From assembly GCA_027692465.1 (NCBI GenBank), contig JAQEYU010000001.1, positions 1,125,338-1,189,337 on the forward strand: a stretch of 64,000 bases of DNA. The letters are read 5' to 3'. Below, piece after piece: positions 52,921 through 62,280 of this stretch; position 1 is the first letter of the stretch; every line of letters starts with the position of its first letter. Made by a program: the position numbers and the translations under genes. The notes beneath the pieces are model-generated. The model saw nothing but the letters and a program-made list of their open reading frames with translations. It was not told the origin of the DNA and did no database searches. This DNA is from Enterococcaceae bacterium OF42-14pH9A. Lineage in GTDB: Bacteria > Bacillota > Bacilli > Lactobacillales > Enterococcaceae.

Positions 52921-55683
52921 ATGAAAACAAATCTGTATCTCAAAACGGTCTGGCGTGATATCCGGGATTCTTTCGGTCGTTTCGCGGCGATCGTGATCAT
53001 TATTTTTATGAGTGTCCTTTTATTTGTCGGAATCAAGTCTATCGGTCCGGACCTCAATCAGACAGCCGACCAGCTGATCAGAGCACAAAAGGTCTCGGAT
53101 CTGCAGATTGTCTCTACCGGCGGTTTGACAAAAAAAGATCTGCAGGCAGTGGAAAAACTAGGCGGGATCACTGCCGAACTGGGACAGCGGCTGCCCCTGC
53201 ACGAGGAAAAGCAGCAGTTGAATCTGCAGGTGTATTCCTATGATGGGACCACTGCGCAAAATCAGCCGCTGGTGACAGAAGGACGCTTGCCTCAAGCAGA
53301 CAATGAGATCTTGATCGATCGGGTGCTGGCAGATCGTTATCCGCTGCAGACCAAGATCACATTGAAGGATGATCAGCTGAACCACAGCGAGTTTACTGTG
53401 GTGGGCTTTGCGGATTCGCCTATTTACGTGGATGATCGGGAGCGGGGAGTTACCAATATCGGTGACGGCCAAGTGAGCGGTTTTGCCTATCTGCCGCTAA
53501 CTGCTTTCAAAAACGACATTTACAGTATTCTCTACCTCTCATTTGATAAATTGGCGCATTTTTCCCCTACTTCTGCGAGCTACCAAGAAAAGCTGGCTGA
53601 AGCAGAAGACGAGGTGGAAGCCGCCTTGGCTGCTCGGAAGGCCCCGCGTCTGCAAGAGCTCAAGGATCAGGCATCTGAAAAGCTGAAACCGGAAGCAGAT
53701 CAGCTGGCGGCTGCCCGGCAAAAACTGCAGGAGGGACAAAATCAACTGGATCAGGCCAAAGAAGAAACCGATGCCGGTCGGCGACAGTTGGCGGCTGCCA
53801 AGGCACAAATGCAGGCCGCCGCGGCTGCCGGTCAAGCAGACCCCGCGGCGCTGCAGCAGCTGACAGAAACCGAACAGCAGCTGTCAGAAGCCGCTGCGCA
53901 ACTGGCCGAACAGCAGCAGGAGCTTGATGACAATCAGGCTCAGATAACAGCCGGTCAAAAGGAATTGGATCAGGCCCAACAGCAGATTGCTGAACTCAAG
54001 GAGCCGAATTATCTGGTTACGGAGCGGCAGGACAACCCCGGTTTCAACGAATTTCAAAGTCTGGCGGTGCGGATCGATGCCATCGCCAACGTCTTTCCGG
54101 TGTTCTTCTTTTTGATTGCCATCTTGATTATTTTCACTTCGATGACCCGCATGATTGAAGAAAACCGCCGGGAAATCGGAACCTTGAAAGCATTGGGGTA
54201 TCGCAACGGCGAGATTGCTTCGAAATATCTGCTCTATGCCTTTGCGGCGACAGTGACCGGTGCGGCTTTAGGAGTGGTGGCAGGCAAGAACTTACTGCCT
54301 CGGATTGTATTCGATATGCTGAAGGACCAGTATATTTATCGAAGTTATGCCAATGAATATTTTGCGCTGCCGATCCTGATCGCAGTTGCTGCGGCAGCTT
54401 TTTCCACACTGGTTTCTTCGGCCTTGGTGCTGATTCGGGACCTGCGGGAAAAACCGACCGCCTTACTGAATGCCCGAGCACCGCGTTCGGGTCAGCGGGT
54501 CCTTTTGGAGAGGGTAAAACCGATCTGGAGCCGGCTGAATTTTAACCAAAAAGTGGCTTACCGCAATATTTTCCGCTACAAGGCGCGGGGCCTGCTGACT
54601 GTCTGCGGAATCGCCGGCTGTGCCGGTCTGATGGTGGCAGGCTTCGGCTTGCGGGATTCGATTCCGGCTCCGACAGAGATTCAGTTCAGCCAGTTGATTC
54701 ATTATGATGGGGTTGTGGCATTAAATGAGGATCTCAGTTCCGAGAAAGCCGATTCGGTGGAGGAACTTTTGCAGCAGCAGTCATCAATCAAGGAAACGCT
54801 GCCCCTGGAGACACAACAGGTAACCTTCAAAAAAGCCGATGTCACCAAGCAGACTGCGACCTTGAATGTGATTGATCCGGCAGAAAAACAGCTGACCGAT
54901 TTTGTGACGCTGCAGGACACCCAAAAACAACCGTTGAAACTGACAAATGCCGGTGCGCTTATCAGCCGCCAGCTGGCGAAGATTTTCGATGTCAAGGCTG
55001 GCGGGAAGCTGACTATGACCGATGCTGCCGGCGAAACGCATCAGCTGTCCGTCACCGGTATTTTTGAAAATTATCTGGGACACAGTCTTTACCTGACACC
55101 GGACTATTATAAACAAGTGACCGGCGAGCCCGCACAAATCAATGCCTATCTGATGACTACCGGAAAGTTGTCGGGGCAAAAGCGGCAGGAACTGGCCAGG
55201 ACTCTCTACGAATCTGATACGATCCTGAATGTGACTTACATGTCAGATCAGTTGGAAAAGCAGGACAATATGACTGAAAGCATCGGTCCCATCGTCTTTA
55301 TTTTCATTCTGCTGTCGGCGGTACTGGCCTTTGTTGTGTTATACAATCTCACTAACATCAATATCAGCGAACGGCAGCGTGAGATGGCTACCATCAAAGT
55401 ATTGGGCTTTTTTGACGGCGAGGTGACGATGTATCTTTTGCGGGAAACGGCAGTGTTCACGGTGATCGGTATCCTGCTGGGCTTTGGTGTCGGACGCCTG
55501 CTGACCTGGTTTATATTGACGATGGCTTCTTCTGATCTGATTGTCTTTCCGCTGGTGATCCATTGGCAGGGTTATGCTGTATCGGGTATTCTGACGATTC
55601 TTTTCACGGGGATCGTAACGCTGGTAACGCACTTCAAGCTAAAACATATCCACATGATCGAAGCGCTGAAGTCAAATGAGTAA
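52921..55683 (+). CDS. FtsX-family ABC transporter permease with extracellular coiled coil
   Basis: A 920-residue permease with two FtsX domains: membrane segments near residue 20, three at about 395-500, one at about 550-570, and three at about 790-910. The first extracellular region contains a long heptad stretch (residues about 220-365), rich in Ala, Gln and Glu (QLAAARQKLQEGQNQLDQ and similar), which should form a hairpin coiled coil reaching into the cell wall. This layout is seen in two-FtsX-domain permeases of lactic-type bacteria. ATG 52921 follows GGAAGGAAG. Substrate unknown; TetR control suggests a response to a small molecule. Confidence 0.92.
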   Translation: MKTNLYLKTVWRDIRDSFGRFAAIVIIIFMSVLLFVGIKSIGPDLNQTADQLIRAQKVSDLQIVSTGGLTKKDLQAVEKLGGITAELGQRLPLHEEKQQLNLQVYSYDGTTAQNQPLVTEGRLPQADNEILIDRVLADRYPLQTKITLKDDQLNHSEFTVVGFADSPIYVDDRERGVTNIGDGQVSGFAYLPLTAFKNDIYSILYLSFDKLAHFSPTSASYQEKLAEAEDEVEAALAARKAPRLQELKDQASEKLKPEADQLAAARQKLQEGQNQLDQAKEETDAGRRQLAAAKAQMQAAAAAGQADPAALQQLTETEQQLSEAAAQLAEQQQELDDNQAQITAGQKELDQAQQQIAELKEPNYLVTERQDNPGFNEFQSLAVRIDAIANVFPVFFFLIAILIIFTSMTRMIEENRREIGTLKALGYRNGEIASKYLLYAFAATVTGAALGVVAGKNLLPRIVFDMLKDQYIYRSYANEYFALPILIAVAAAAFSTLVSSALVLIRDLREKPTALLNARAPRSGQRVLLERVKPIWSRLNFNQKVAYRNIFRYKARGLLTVCGIAGCAGLMVAGFGLRDSIPAPTEIQFSQLIHYDGVVALNEDLSSEKADSVEELLQQQSSIKETLPLETQQVTFKKADVTKQTATLNVIDPAEKQLTDFVTLQDTQKQPLKLTNAGALISRQLAKIFDVKAGGKLTMTDAAGETHQLSVTGIFENYLGHSLYLTPDYYKQVTGEPAQINAYLMTTGKLSGQKRQELARTLYESDTILNVTYMSDQLEKQDNMTESIGPIVFIFILLSAVLAFVVLYNLTNINISERQREMATIKVLGFFDGEVTMYLLRETAVFTVIGILLGFGVGRLLTWFILTMASSDLIVFPLVIHWQGYAVSGILTILFTGIVTLVTHFKLKHIHMIEALKSNE

Positions 55684-55688
55684 CCTTA

Positions 55689-55845
55689 GGGCGTGTCTGA
55701 AAACTCTAGCGGCAGATATTTTGGCCTTTTTCGCCGCAATCTGCGTCGTAAATGCGCAGCTTTGCACCACATAAGCTGCGCTTTACTCCTTGATTTCGGC
55801 AAGTCCGCAAAAATCTGGATCCCCCCAGAGTTTTAAGACACGCCT
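55689..55845 (+). repeat. Family A palindromic repeat, copy 8
   Basis: Starts GGGCGTGTCTGAAAACTCTA and ends GAGTTTTAAGACACGCC. TTA lies on the left and TTA on the right. The whole is 5 bases after the permease stop codon. From here to 56059 no gene is visible. Confidence 0.9.
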
Positions 55846-56059
55846 TAAAAGCAAGAGCTGAAAATGCGAAGAAAGCCTTGAAAAGTGTCGTGCATATCGG
55901 TATTCGTTGCACCGTGCCAACCAAAGCGGTTGCTTTTTTGATCCGGTGGCAGACGCTCGTCAGTGGGTGCTAAGTCACAGTGGCAGTTCTCTGTGCTAGA
56001 ATGAGAGTGAGAAAGCGGCAGCCAAAGCCGCTGCTATCTGTGTGACAGGGGATGAAAAA

Positions 56060-56647
56060 ATGACTAAATCGAGATTGGAAGCTTTTACCGATGGCGTCGT
56101 GGCTATCGTGATCACGGTCCTGGTATTGGAGGTCCGCTTTCCGACTGAGCCGACTTTTTCTTCAATCTATGCGCTGAAGGATGTCTTGACGGCGTATATC
56201 GTCAGTTTTATCTTTGTAGCAGTAATCTGGGTTACCCACCACCGATTATTCCGCATGACTGAAAAGGTCAATGACAAGGTGATCTGGGCGAATATTTTCT
56301 GGCTCTTCTGGCTGACCTTGTGTCCGGCAGCAACCCAGTGGGTCGGGCAGAATCCCGGGGAGTTTTGGCCCGAGCTGCTGTATGTTGTCGTGTATACGAT
56401 GTGGAGCCTTTCTTTTGGCCTGCTTACCCGTCAGGTGGTCGCTGCAAATGATCCGGCCTCCCGTGTCAATCAAGTTCTGAAGGGGGATCGGCGCAGTCAG
56501 CTGTCTATGATCATTAATCTGGTACTGATCGCCGGTGTCTTCTTTGTCCCGCAGATTGGACTCTTCGGCCGCTTTCTGGTTTCGGCTTTGTGGGTCCCTT
56601 CTTTTGAAACGGCGGGAAAGCTGCAGCAAAAAATAGGCGTTCATTAA
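56060..56647 (+). CDS. TMEM175-like potassium channel (DUF1211)
   Basis: A 195-residue membrane protein of the bacterial TMEM175 family, potassium-permeable tetrameric channels without the classical selectivity filter. The signature RLEAFTDGVVAIVITVLVLE at the N-terminus contains the family's Arg and Phe-Ser/Thr-Asp triad on the first helix. About six hydrophobic segments follow, with WVTHHRLFR after the third. ATG 56060 follows GGGGATG. It converges on the amino acid permease across a shared terminator. Confidence 0.9.
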   Translation: MTKSRLEAFTDGVVAIVITVLVLEVRFPTEPTFSSIYALKDVLTAYIVSFIFVAVIWVTHHRLFRMTEKVNDKVIWANIFWLFWLTLCPAATQWVGQNPGEFWPELLYVVVYTMWSLSFGLLTRQVVAANDPASRVNQVLKGDRRSQLSMIINLVLIAGVFFVPQIGLFGRFLVSALWVPSFETAGKLQQKIGVH

Positions 56648-56648
56648 C

Positions 56649-56692
56649 GAGAAAGGAGCCGCCGAATTCAATCGGCAGCTCCTTTTCGTTTG
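56649..56692. terminator. Shared terminator between convergent genes
   Basis: AAAGGAGCCGCCGA pairs with TCGGCAGCTCCTTT (one mismatch) and is flanked by A- and T-runs. It overlaps the last codons of the minus-strand permease. Confidence 0.75.
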
Positions 56693-58035
56693 CGCTGAAA
56701 TTTCAGATAGTAGATCCCTCGCAAGATCAAAAACCAAACCGGCGTGACCAAAGCTGCCAGTCGGGTTTCCGGAGTATACAGCAGGACACCGGCGACAAAC
56801 AGCAGGAAAGCGAAAACCAGATAGTTGCTCACAGGGTAAAAAGGCATTTTGAATCCATGAGTCTTTTTACCGCGTATACTGCGGCGATATTTCAAATGGG
56901 TATAAGTCAAGATGCCCCAGACGAACAAAAAACAGGTGGTAGCGATACTGGTCACGATTGTGAAGACTTGGCTGGGCATCAGATAGTTCATAATCACGGC
57001 ACTGAAAATCACCAGTGCGGAAAAGAAGATCGCGTTGGCCGGAACTTGCTGTTTCGTCAGTTTGACAAAGGGTTTTGGTGCACTGCCTTCTTGTGCCAAC
57101 GAGCGGATCATGCGTCCAGTACTGTAGATGGCACTGTTGCAGGCTGAGGCGGCAGCACTGAGGACGACGACATTGATCACTGTAGCGGCGGCGGTGATGC
57201 CGATCTCGGAAAACACTTCAACAAAAGGACTCTGACTGGTTCCCAGACTGTTCCAGGGGTAGATGGCCATGATCACAAAAAGCGACCCCAGATAAAATAA
57301 GATGATCCGAATGGGAATATGATTGATGGCTTCCGGCAGGACTTTTTCCGGATCTTTGGTTTCACCGGCCACCAAACCCACCAGCTCGATCCCTACAAAG
57401 GCAAAGGTCACCATCTGAAAGGACAGCAAAAAACCTTTGAGACCTTTGGGAAACCAGCCGCCATGATTCCAGATATTAGCAACTTTCACTGGACCGGCTG
57501 ACGTCGGGTAATGGGTGAGGATCATATAAGCACCGATCCCAATCAACGCCAGAATAGCTACTACCTTGATCAAGGCAAACCAGAATTCCAGCTCACCGAA
57601 CAATGAGACTGCAATCAGATTCAAAGCGACCAAAATCAACAGGGCACATATTTCCGGCAGCCACTGGGGAATGCCGGGAAACCAGTAGCGGATATACAAA
57701 CCGGTGGCAGTCAGATCCGCCATTGCAATGGCAATCCAGCAAAACCAGTAGGTCCAGCCGGTCAAAAAAGCCCATTTTTTACCCAGGTATTCGGCTACAA
57801 AATCCAAAAAAGAATGGTTTTCGGTGTTGGACAGCAACAGCTCTCCCAGTGCCCGCATGATCAAGAAACAGATGCCGCCGGTGATCAGATAAGCAAGCAG
57901 AATCGAAGGACCTGTCTGCTGAATGGATTTTCCGGATCCGAGAAACAATCCGGTACCGATCGCTCCACCGATAGAAATCAGCTGAACATGGCGATTTTTG
58001 AGGCTTCGGGAAAGTTCCTGATCTTGGTGTTCCAT
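56668..58035 (-). CDS. Amino acid permease (APC superfamily, AAT type)
   Basis: A 455-residue proton-coupled amino acid transporter with about twelve membrane segments. The N-terminal motif ISIGGAIGTGLFLGSGKSI (about 20-38) and the later FVGIELVGLVAGETKDPEKVLPEAI are diagnostic of the AAT group, which includes CycA, AroP and LysP. Overall similarity is nearest to the D-alanine/D-serine/glycine permease type, but the substrate is not determined by sequence. ATG 58035 follows AGGAGGAAT. It is a single gene. Confidence 0.92.
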   Translation of the reverse strand: MEHQDQELSRSLKNRHVQLISIGGAIGTGLFLGSGKSIQQTGPSILLAYLITGGICFLIMRALGELLLSNTENHSFLDFVAEYLGKKWAFLTGWTYWFCWIAIAMADLTATGLYIRYWFPGIPQWLPEICALLILVALNLIAVSLFGELEFWFALIKVVAILALIGIGAYMILTHYPTSAGPVKVANIWNHGGWFPKGLKGFLLSFQMVTFAFVGIELVGLVAGETKDPEKVLPEAINHIPIRIILFYLGSLFVIMAIYPWNSLGTSQSPFVEVFSEIGITAAATVINVVVLSAAASACNSAIYSTGRMIRSLAQEGSAPKPFVKLTKQQVPANAIFFSALVIFSAVIMNYLMPSQVFTIVTSIATTCFLFVWGILTYTHLKYRRSIRGKKTHGFKMPFYPVSNYLVFAFLLFVAGVLLYTPETRLAALVTPVWFLILRGIYYLKFQRKRKGAAD

Positions 58036-58189
58036 GAAAATTCCTCCTGTGAAAAATGTTCTGCCCCGGACTTGTGCTAGTGGCTATGGCCGTTAGTGCT
58101 ATATCCGGACAGAAACGGATTTTTTCATTAATGGGTCATTTTACCGTGATTCCTGAAAATTTTCAATAGGGTTTTTACAAGCTGTCAAA

Positions 58190-58238
58190 AAACCGCCTTC
58201 GCCGACAGTATTAAACAACTGTAGCGAAGGCGGTATTC
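58190..58238 (-). terminator. Terminator of the lysine ABC transporter operon
   Basis: On the minus strand ACCGCCTTCGC pairs with GCGAAGGCGGT, with inner ACAGT/ACTGT pairing, followed by TTTTTTG. Family A copy 9 lies between it and the operon's last stop codon. Confidence 0.8.
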
Positions 58239-58256
58239 CTGTTTGTAAAAATATTA

Positions 58257-58417
58257 GGTTGTGTCTGAAAACTCTGGGGAAATCCAGATTTTTGCGGACT
58301 TTTTGCCGAAATCAAGGAGTAAAGCGCAGCTTATGTGGTGCAAAGCTGCGCATTTACGACGTAGATTGCGGTGAAAAGGACCAAAATATCTGCCACTGGA
58401 GTTTTCAGACATGTCCT
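58257..58417 (-). repeat. Family A palindromic repeat, copy 9
   Basis: Reverse orientation: GGTTGTGTCTGAAAACTCTG at the left and GGAGTTTTCAGACATGTCC at the right. TA on both sides. Its right end supplies the last base of the neighbouring gene's TAG stop; TAA follows its other end on the minus strand. Confidence 0.9.
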
Positions 58418-59162
58418 ATTCTTCTTTGTCCAGCACCCGCTGAAGGAATTCTTTTGTACGGGCTTCTTTGGGATTGCCGAAGATTGCTTCAGGCGTTCCT
58501 TCTTCGGCGATGACTCCCTGATCCATAAAGATCACGCGGTCTGAAACATCGCGGGCAAAGGCCATTTCATGAGTGACGATAACCATTGTCAGACCAGTGT
58601 GAGCCAAGCTCTTCATAGTTTTCAACACTTCGCCCACCATTTCCGGATCAAGAGCCGAGGTGGGTTCGTCAAAGAGCATGACATCCGGATCCATGGACAA
58701 GGCCCGGGCGATTGCTACCCGCTGCTTTTGACCGCCGGAAAGCTGAGCCGGCATCGCTTTTTGGTAGCTGGCCATGCCGACTTTTTCCAGATTGGCAACG
58801 GCGGTTTTTGTGGCTTCGGCCCGGTTCCGTTTCAAGACGGTGGTCTGGCCGGTAATGCAGTTTTCCAACACATTCAGGTTGTTGAAGAGGTTGAAGGACT
58901 GAAAAACCATTCCCAGATGGGTCCGGTATTTTGTCAGACTGTAACCTTTTTGCAATACGTCTTGGCCCTGATAATGGATCTCGCCGCTGGTAGGGGTTTC
59001 CAAGAGGTTGATACAACGCAGCAGGGTAGACTTACCGGAGCCGGAAGAACCGATGATACTGACGACTTCTCCTTTGTTGACGGTAAAATCGATATCTTTC
59101 AAGACTTCGTTGTCCCCGAAACTTTTTTTCAAATGTTTGATTTCAATGATGGCTTCTGTCAT
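58416..59162 (-). CDS. Polar amino acid ABC transporter ATP-binding protein (probable lysine)
   Basis: A 248-residue ATPase of the GlnQ/ArtP type. Walker [10 protein letters not shown] (about 37-45), signature [15 protein letters not shown], Walker [15 protein letters not shown] and H-loop VTHEMAFA are present. It follows the fused binding-protein/permease gene by 9 bases and shares its L-box control. The stop codon TAG is made of TA from the gene and G from family A copy 9. The original stop was probably TAA, so the protein is unchanged. Confidence 0.93.
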   Translation of the reverse strand: MTEAIIEIKHLKKSFGDNEVLKDIDFTVNKGEVVSIIGSSGSGKSTLLRCINLLETPTSGEIHYQGQDVLQKGYSLTKYRTHLGMVFQSFNLFNNLNVLENCITGQTTVLKRNRAEATKTAVANLEKVGMASYQKAMPAQLSGGQKQRVAIARALSMDPDVMLFDEPTSALDPEMVGEVLKTMKSLAHTGLTMVIVTHEMAFARDVSDRVIFMDQGVIAEEGTPEAIFGNPKEARTKEFLQRVLDKEE

Positions 59163-59171
59163 GGTCTTCTC

Positions 59172-60773
59172 CTATTCTTCCAATTCGTTCTGAATGGTGG
59201 CAGTATCAGTTTTTTCATAAGAACCCGGGCCGTCAATCTTGGTTTCGATAAAGCGCAATGTCCGGGAAACAGCCAATGTCATAACCAGATACATTAGACC
59301 AATGATGGCAAAGGTTTGGAAATACTGATAGTTAGTGCCGGCTGCCGAATTTCCTTGGAAGAAGAGATCGGCTACCGAAATCACGCTCAATACGGCGGTA
59401 TCTTTGATGTTGATGACGAATTCATTACCAGTGGCCGGCAGGATATTGCGCAAGACTTGAGGCAATACGATTTTCTTCATGGTTTGTCCATGAGTCATCC
59501 CGATAGCTTGCGCCGCTTCAAACTGTCCTTGGTCAACCGCATAGATCCCACCGCGGACGATTTCGGACATGTAAGCACCGGTATTGACAGAAACAATCAG
59601 CAGCGCGGCAAAAGTTCGATCCAGGTTGATTCCAAAAGCCATACCCAAGCCATAGAAGATAACCATCGCTTGTACCATCATAGGCGTTCCACGAAAGACT
59701 TCGATGTAGACGGTCAATAGGCCATTGAAAAGTTTTTGGAAAAAGCGACCTGCCAAGCTAGCAGCTTTCGGCAATGTCCGGTAAACCCCAATCAATAGGC
59801 CGATTCCCATCCCGATGACTGTTGAGGTCAATGCAATGAATAAAGTTAGTCCAGCGCCTCGTAAAAAGAGACCGCCATAATTTTTCCAGATGTTTTTAAA
59901 ATCAGCGAGCAGACCGGCTTTTTCTTGAGCGGCGTCTTCTTTATCGACAGCGACCGGCTGCTCTTTGATCGCCTGATCCATCAGCTCCAAACGCTCGTCT
60001 TGAGAAATACCAGCCAAAATTTCATTGACCTTGGCAATATCCGGATCGCCTTTGCGCATCCCGATAGCTACCTGGACATCTTCCGGATTGGTTTTGAAGC
60101 CTTTGCCCTCAGCGAATTCTACCATTTTGTACTGGTTGCTGGCAGTTTCAGCAGTGACCCCTTCTGGACGTTCACTGACATAGCCGTCGATATCGCCGGA
60201 CAATAGGGAAGCGCGCATTTGTGAGAAGCCTTTTGCGGCCTGCCGTTTTTCAACTCCGGGAATCTGATCAATCACTGTGTAGTGGAAAGTAGACTGTTGT
60301 GCGGTGATTTTAGCACCCTTAAAGTCGGCTAAGGAGGTGGCACCGGCGTATTTGCTGTCTGCCCGGGTCACGATGACCAAGTCGGACTCGTAATAAGGAT
60401 CGGTAAAGTCGATTTCTTTTTTTCGTTCAGCGGTGGGGGACATCCCGGCGATAACCGCGTCGATATTGCCAGACTGCAGTGCGACTGGTAGACCGTCCCA
60501 ATCAGTTTTGACAATGACCAGTTTTTTGCCTAGGCCTTCAGCAACCTTTTTGGCGATCTGAACGTCGTAGCCACCGGCCCAGCTGGATTTATCGATAGGA
60601 ACCGCTCCGTGGGCATCCGTGGTCTGGGTCCAGTTGAAAGGGGCATAGCCGGCTTCCATACCGACACGAAATTCACCGTTCGGGGTCGTTTCATCGGCAT
60701 AGACTTGCGGTACCAGTCCGATCAGGAACAAAAACAAGGTCAACAAGGTAATGATGGCAGCTCTTTTTTTCAT
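59172..60773 (-). CDS. ABC transporter fused substrate-binding protein and permease (probable lysine)
   Basis: A 533-residue fusion. After a signal sequence (residues 1-25, MKKRAAIITLLTLFLFLIGL, then VYA-DE) comes a periplasmic-binding-protein-like domain (GEFRVGMEAGYAPFNW to about 265). A HisM/GlnP-type permease follows (about 300-520; EAAQAIGMTHGQTMKKIVLPQVLRNILPATGNEF is the ATPase-contact loop). Together with the next gene it makes a complete importer of two proteins. The L-box upstream points to lysine; the LysXY-type transporters predicted in Firmicutes are organised and controlled this way. ATG 60773 follows AAAAGGAGA. Confidence 0.93.
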   Translation of the reverse strand: MKKRAAIITLLTLFLFLIGLVPQVYADETTPNGEFRVGMEAGYAPFNWTQTTDAHGAVPIDKSSWAGGYDVQIAKKVAEGLGKKLVIVKTDWDGLPVALQSGNIDAVIAGMSPTAERKKEIDFTDPYYESDLVIVTRADSKYAGATSLADFKGAKITAQQSTFHYTVIDQIPGVEKRQAAKGFSQMRASLLSGDIDGYVSERPEGVTAETASNQYKMVEFAEGKGFKTNPEDVQVAIGMRKGDPDIAKVNEILAGISQDERLELMDQAIKEQPVAVDKEDAAQEKAGLLADFKNIWKNYGGLFLRGAGLTLFIALTSTVIGMGIGLLIGVYRTLPKAASLAGRFFQKLFNGLLTVYIEVFRGTPMMVQAMVIFYGLGMAFGINLDRTFAALLIVSVNTGAYMSEIVRGGIYAVDQGQFEAAQAIGMTHGQTMKKIVLPQVLRNILPATGNEFVINIKDTAVLSVISVADLFFQGNSAAGTNYQYFQTFAIIGLMYLVMTLAVSRTLRFIETKIDGPGSYEKTDTATIQNELEE

Positions 60774-60822
60774 GATTTTCTCCTTTTGAGACGATAGACT
60801 TGGCGGGAATCCGGTGCTTTTT

Positions 60823-60867
60823 CGCGAAAAACAAAAAACAGCCGTCCCTATGCTTAGGAACGGCTGT
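60823..60867 (-). terminator. Riboswitch-controlled terminator
   Basis: On the minus strand ACAGCCGTTCCTA pairs with TAGGGACGGCTGT (one mismatch), followed by a T-rich run. It lies between the lysine riboswitch and the transporter genes, so it is the expression platform. Confidence 0.88.
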
Positions 60868-60894
60868 GAACAAACGATATTGTCTACAAACCTC

Positions 60895-61075
60895 TCACAA
60901 AACATAGCGCACCTCGGCAGTCGCCGAGACAGTCTGCAAATTGTTCATTTGCAGCCCAACAGACAAGGAGCAGCATCTCCTTTGCCGTTTCGGCGAAATC
61001 CCCTAGGCCCGCTTCGTCGCAATGCTCTGCTCGACGGGGTTAATGGCTTTCGCAACCTCTACATGGTGAAGTCGT
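60895..61075 (-). promoter_or_regulatory. Lysine riboswitch (L box)
   Basis: On the minus strand the conserved blocks occur in order: GTAGAGGTTGCGA, AGGGGATTTCGCCGAAA, AAAGGAGA...TCTCCTTT-type stem, GTTGGGCTGCA, GACTGTC and GAGGTGCGCTATG. These match the L-box core, in which lysine binds the five-helix junction. A terminator directly downstream suggests transcription stops when lysine is plentiful. Confidence 0.88.
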
Positions 61076-61249
61076 TATCTCGATTTTTATTATTGGTACT
61101 TTAATAATCACAGATAGGAGTCTAAAGGAAAGTCGGTTGAATGTCAATGGAAAAGTGATTTTTCAGAAAAACCCCAACAGCTTTCAGCAGAGAAAAACAC
61201 CCTTGCTGCTAAAAAATAACAGATTACAGCAGAGGATCCGGGGGCAGCA

Positions 61250-61291
61250 TTAAAAAAAAGATCGATACGCCGACCAGACGTATCGATCTTT
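61250..61291 (-). terminator. Terminator after the small membrane protein
   Basis: AAAGATCGATACG pairs perfectly with CGTATCGATCTTT, followed on the minus strand by TTTTT. Confidence 0.88.
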
Positions 61292-61294
61292 CAT

Positions 61295-61591
61295 TTAGGC
61301 GATCTTTTCTTTTGGTTCGCGTCCTAAGACAGCTTGCACCAGCGTCAAGGCCACCAATGCTCCCAAAATCACGTAGATCAGGCTGGAATATTGGGTGATG
61401 CCCCAACCCCATGTGCGGTAGACTGCCAAAGCGACAGCCAAAACGATTGCGGCGATCACATTGAAGAAAGCAAAGGCCCACAGGTTTCCGTTTTCTTTTC
61501 TAGCCAGATAAAAGACTGAGAAGAAGACGCTCAACGCCAACCAGGCGATACAAACAAGAATAATGCCCCAGTAAATGATAAATGGTACCAT
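61295..61591 (-). CDS. Small integral membrane protein
   Basis: A 98-residue protein with three hydrophobic segments (about 4-28, 37-58 and 69-90) and a short basic tail. No family recognised. ATG 61591 with GCGAGGTGA upstream. It is followed directly by a strong terminator, which supports a real single-gene unit. Confidence 0.65.
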   Translation of the reverse strand: MVPFIIYWGIILVCIAWLALSVFFSVFYLARKENGNLWAFAFFNVIAAIVLAVALAVYRTWGWGITQYSSLIYVILGALVALTLVQAVLGREPKEKIA

Positions 61592-61782
61592 GGATTTTCA
61601 CCTCGCAATAATTATGTGCTGTTAATCATAAATTCTGAGAAGACTTCACCAAACTGTTCCCGGAGATGTTCTGGGACTAGTGTGCATTTTCTCACAATCG
61701 AGATCACAGGCACGGATTCCATCTGCCATTTTAGCATGTTTTTTTTACTCTGTCATCAAATGAAGGTTTTCTGTTAACGGTA
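61592..61782. other. Intergenic stretch
   Basis: A+T-rich upstream region of the small membrane protein gene, with no feature I can name. Confidence 0.4.
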
Positions 61783-61939
61783 GGAGTATCTGAAAACTTC
61801 AGCGCCAGTTATTTTGGTCCCCTTTAACGTAAGCTGTGGCGTAAATGCGCTGCTTCAGCACAACATCAGTTATGCTGTATTCCCAGATTGCAGCAGGTCC
61901 GCAAAAATCTGGATTTCTCTGGTGTTTTCAGACATACCC
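61783..61939 (+). repeat. Family A palindromic repeat, copy 10
   Basis: Starts GGAGTATCTGAAAACTTCAG and ends GGTGTTTTCAGACATACCC. TA on both sides. The centre is diverged (GCGCTGCTTCAGCAC). It abuts family B copy 3. Confidence 0.82.
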
Positions 61940-62280
61940 TAGTATTTCATCAGGACTGGAATTAAAGCAATCGGCCAAGTTTCGAAAAGTTTCAGAAGGC
62001 TATCCAATCTGACCCTTCTGAAACTTTTCTGGATGTACTTGCGGAGAAGACGGAAGAGCCAGCGCATGACAGCATCGTAGTGTACTTCAAGGGGAATGAG
62101 AGAAGCCACCCTCCCTACGGTCAGCTGGTACAGTTCAGCTAAGGCAGAATTCGCCAAGTTGAACTTGCAACCTCAGCCGGCTGAATTGGACCCGACCATG
62201 CACTGCGATGGTTGGCATGCCAGCTGGCTCTGGAGTTTTCGAGTAAATTGATTTGATTTCTGCCTGAATAGAACACTGGT
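61940..62280 (+). repeat. Family B repeat, copy 3 (internally deleted)
   Basis: About 340 bp. The left 75 bases match 28871-28945, the remainder matches 29128-29392, and the join falls where the inner inverted repeats of copy 2 begin and end. It is therefore a shortened version of the 520-bp form. Confidence 0.8.

Noticed and set aside
55706..55840. Recurrent open frame in family A copies (peptide containing [18 protein letters not shown])
   Set aside because: It recurs only because the DNA repeats. It has no ribosome binding site, varies in start and end, and both strands are constrained by pairing.
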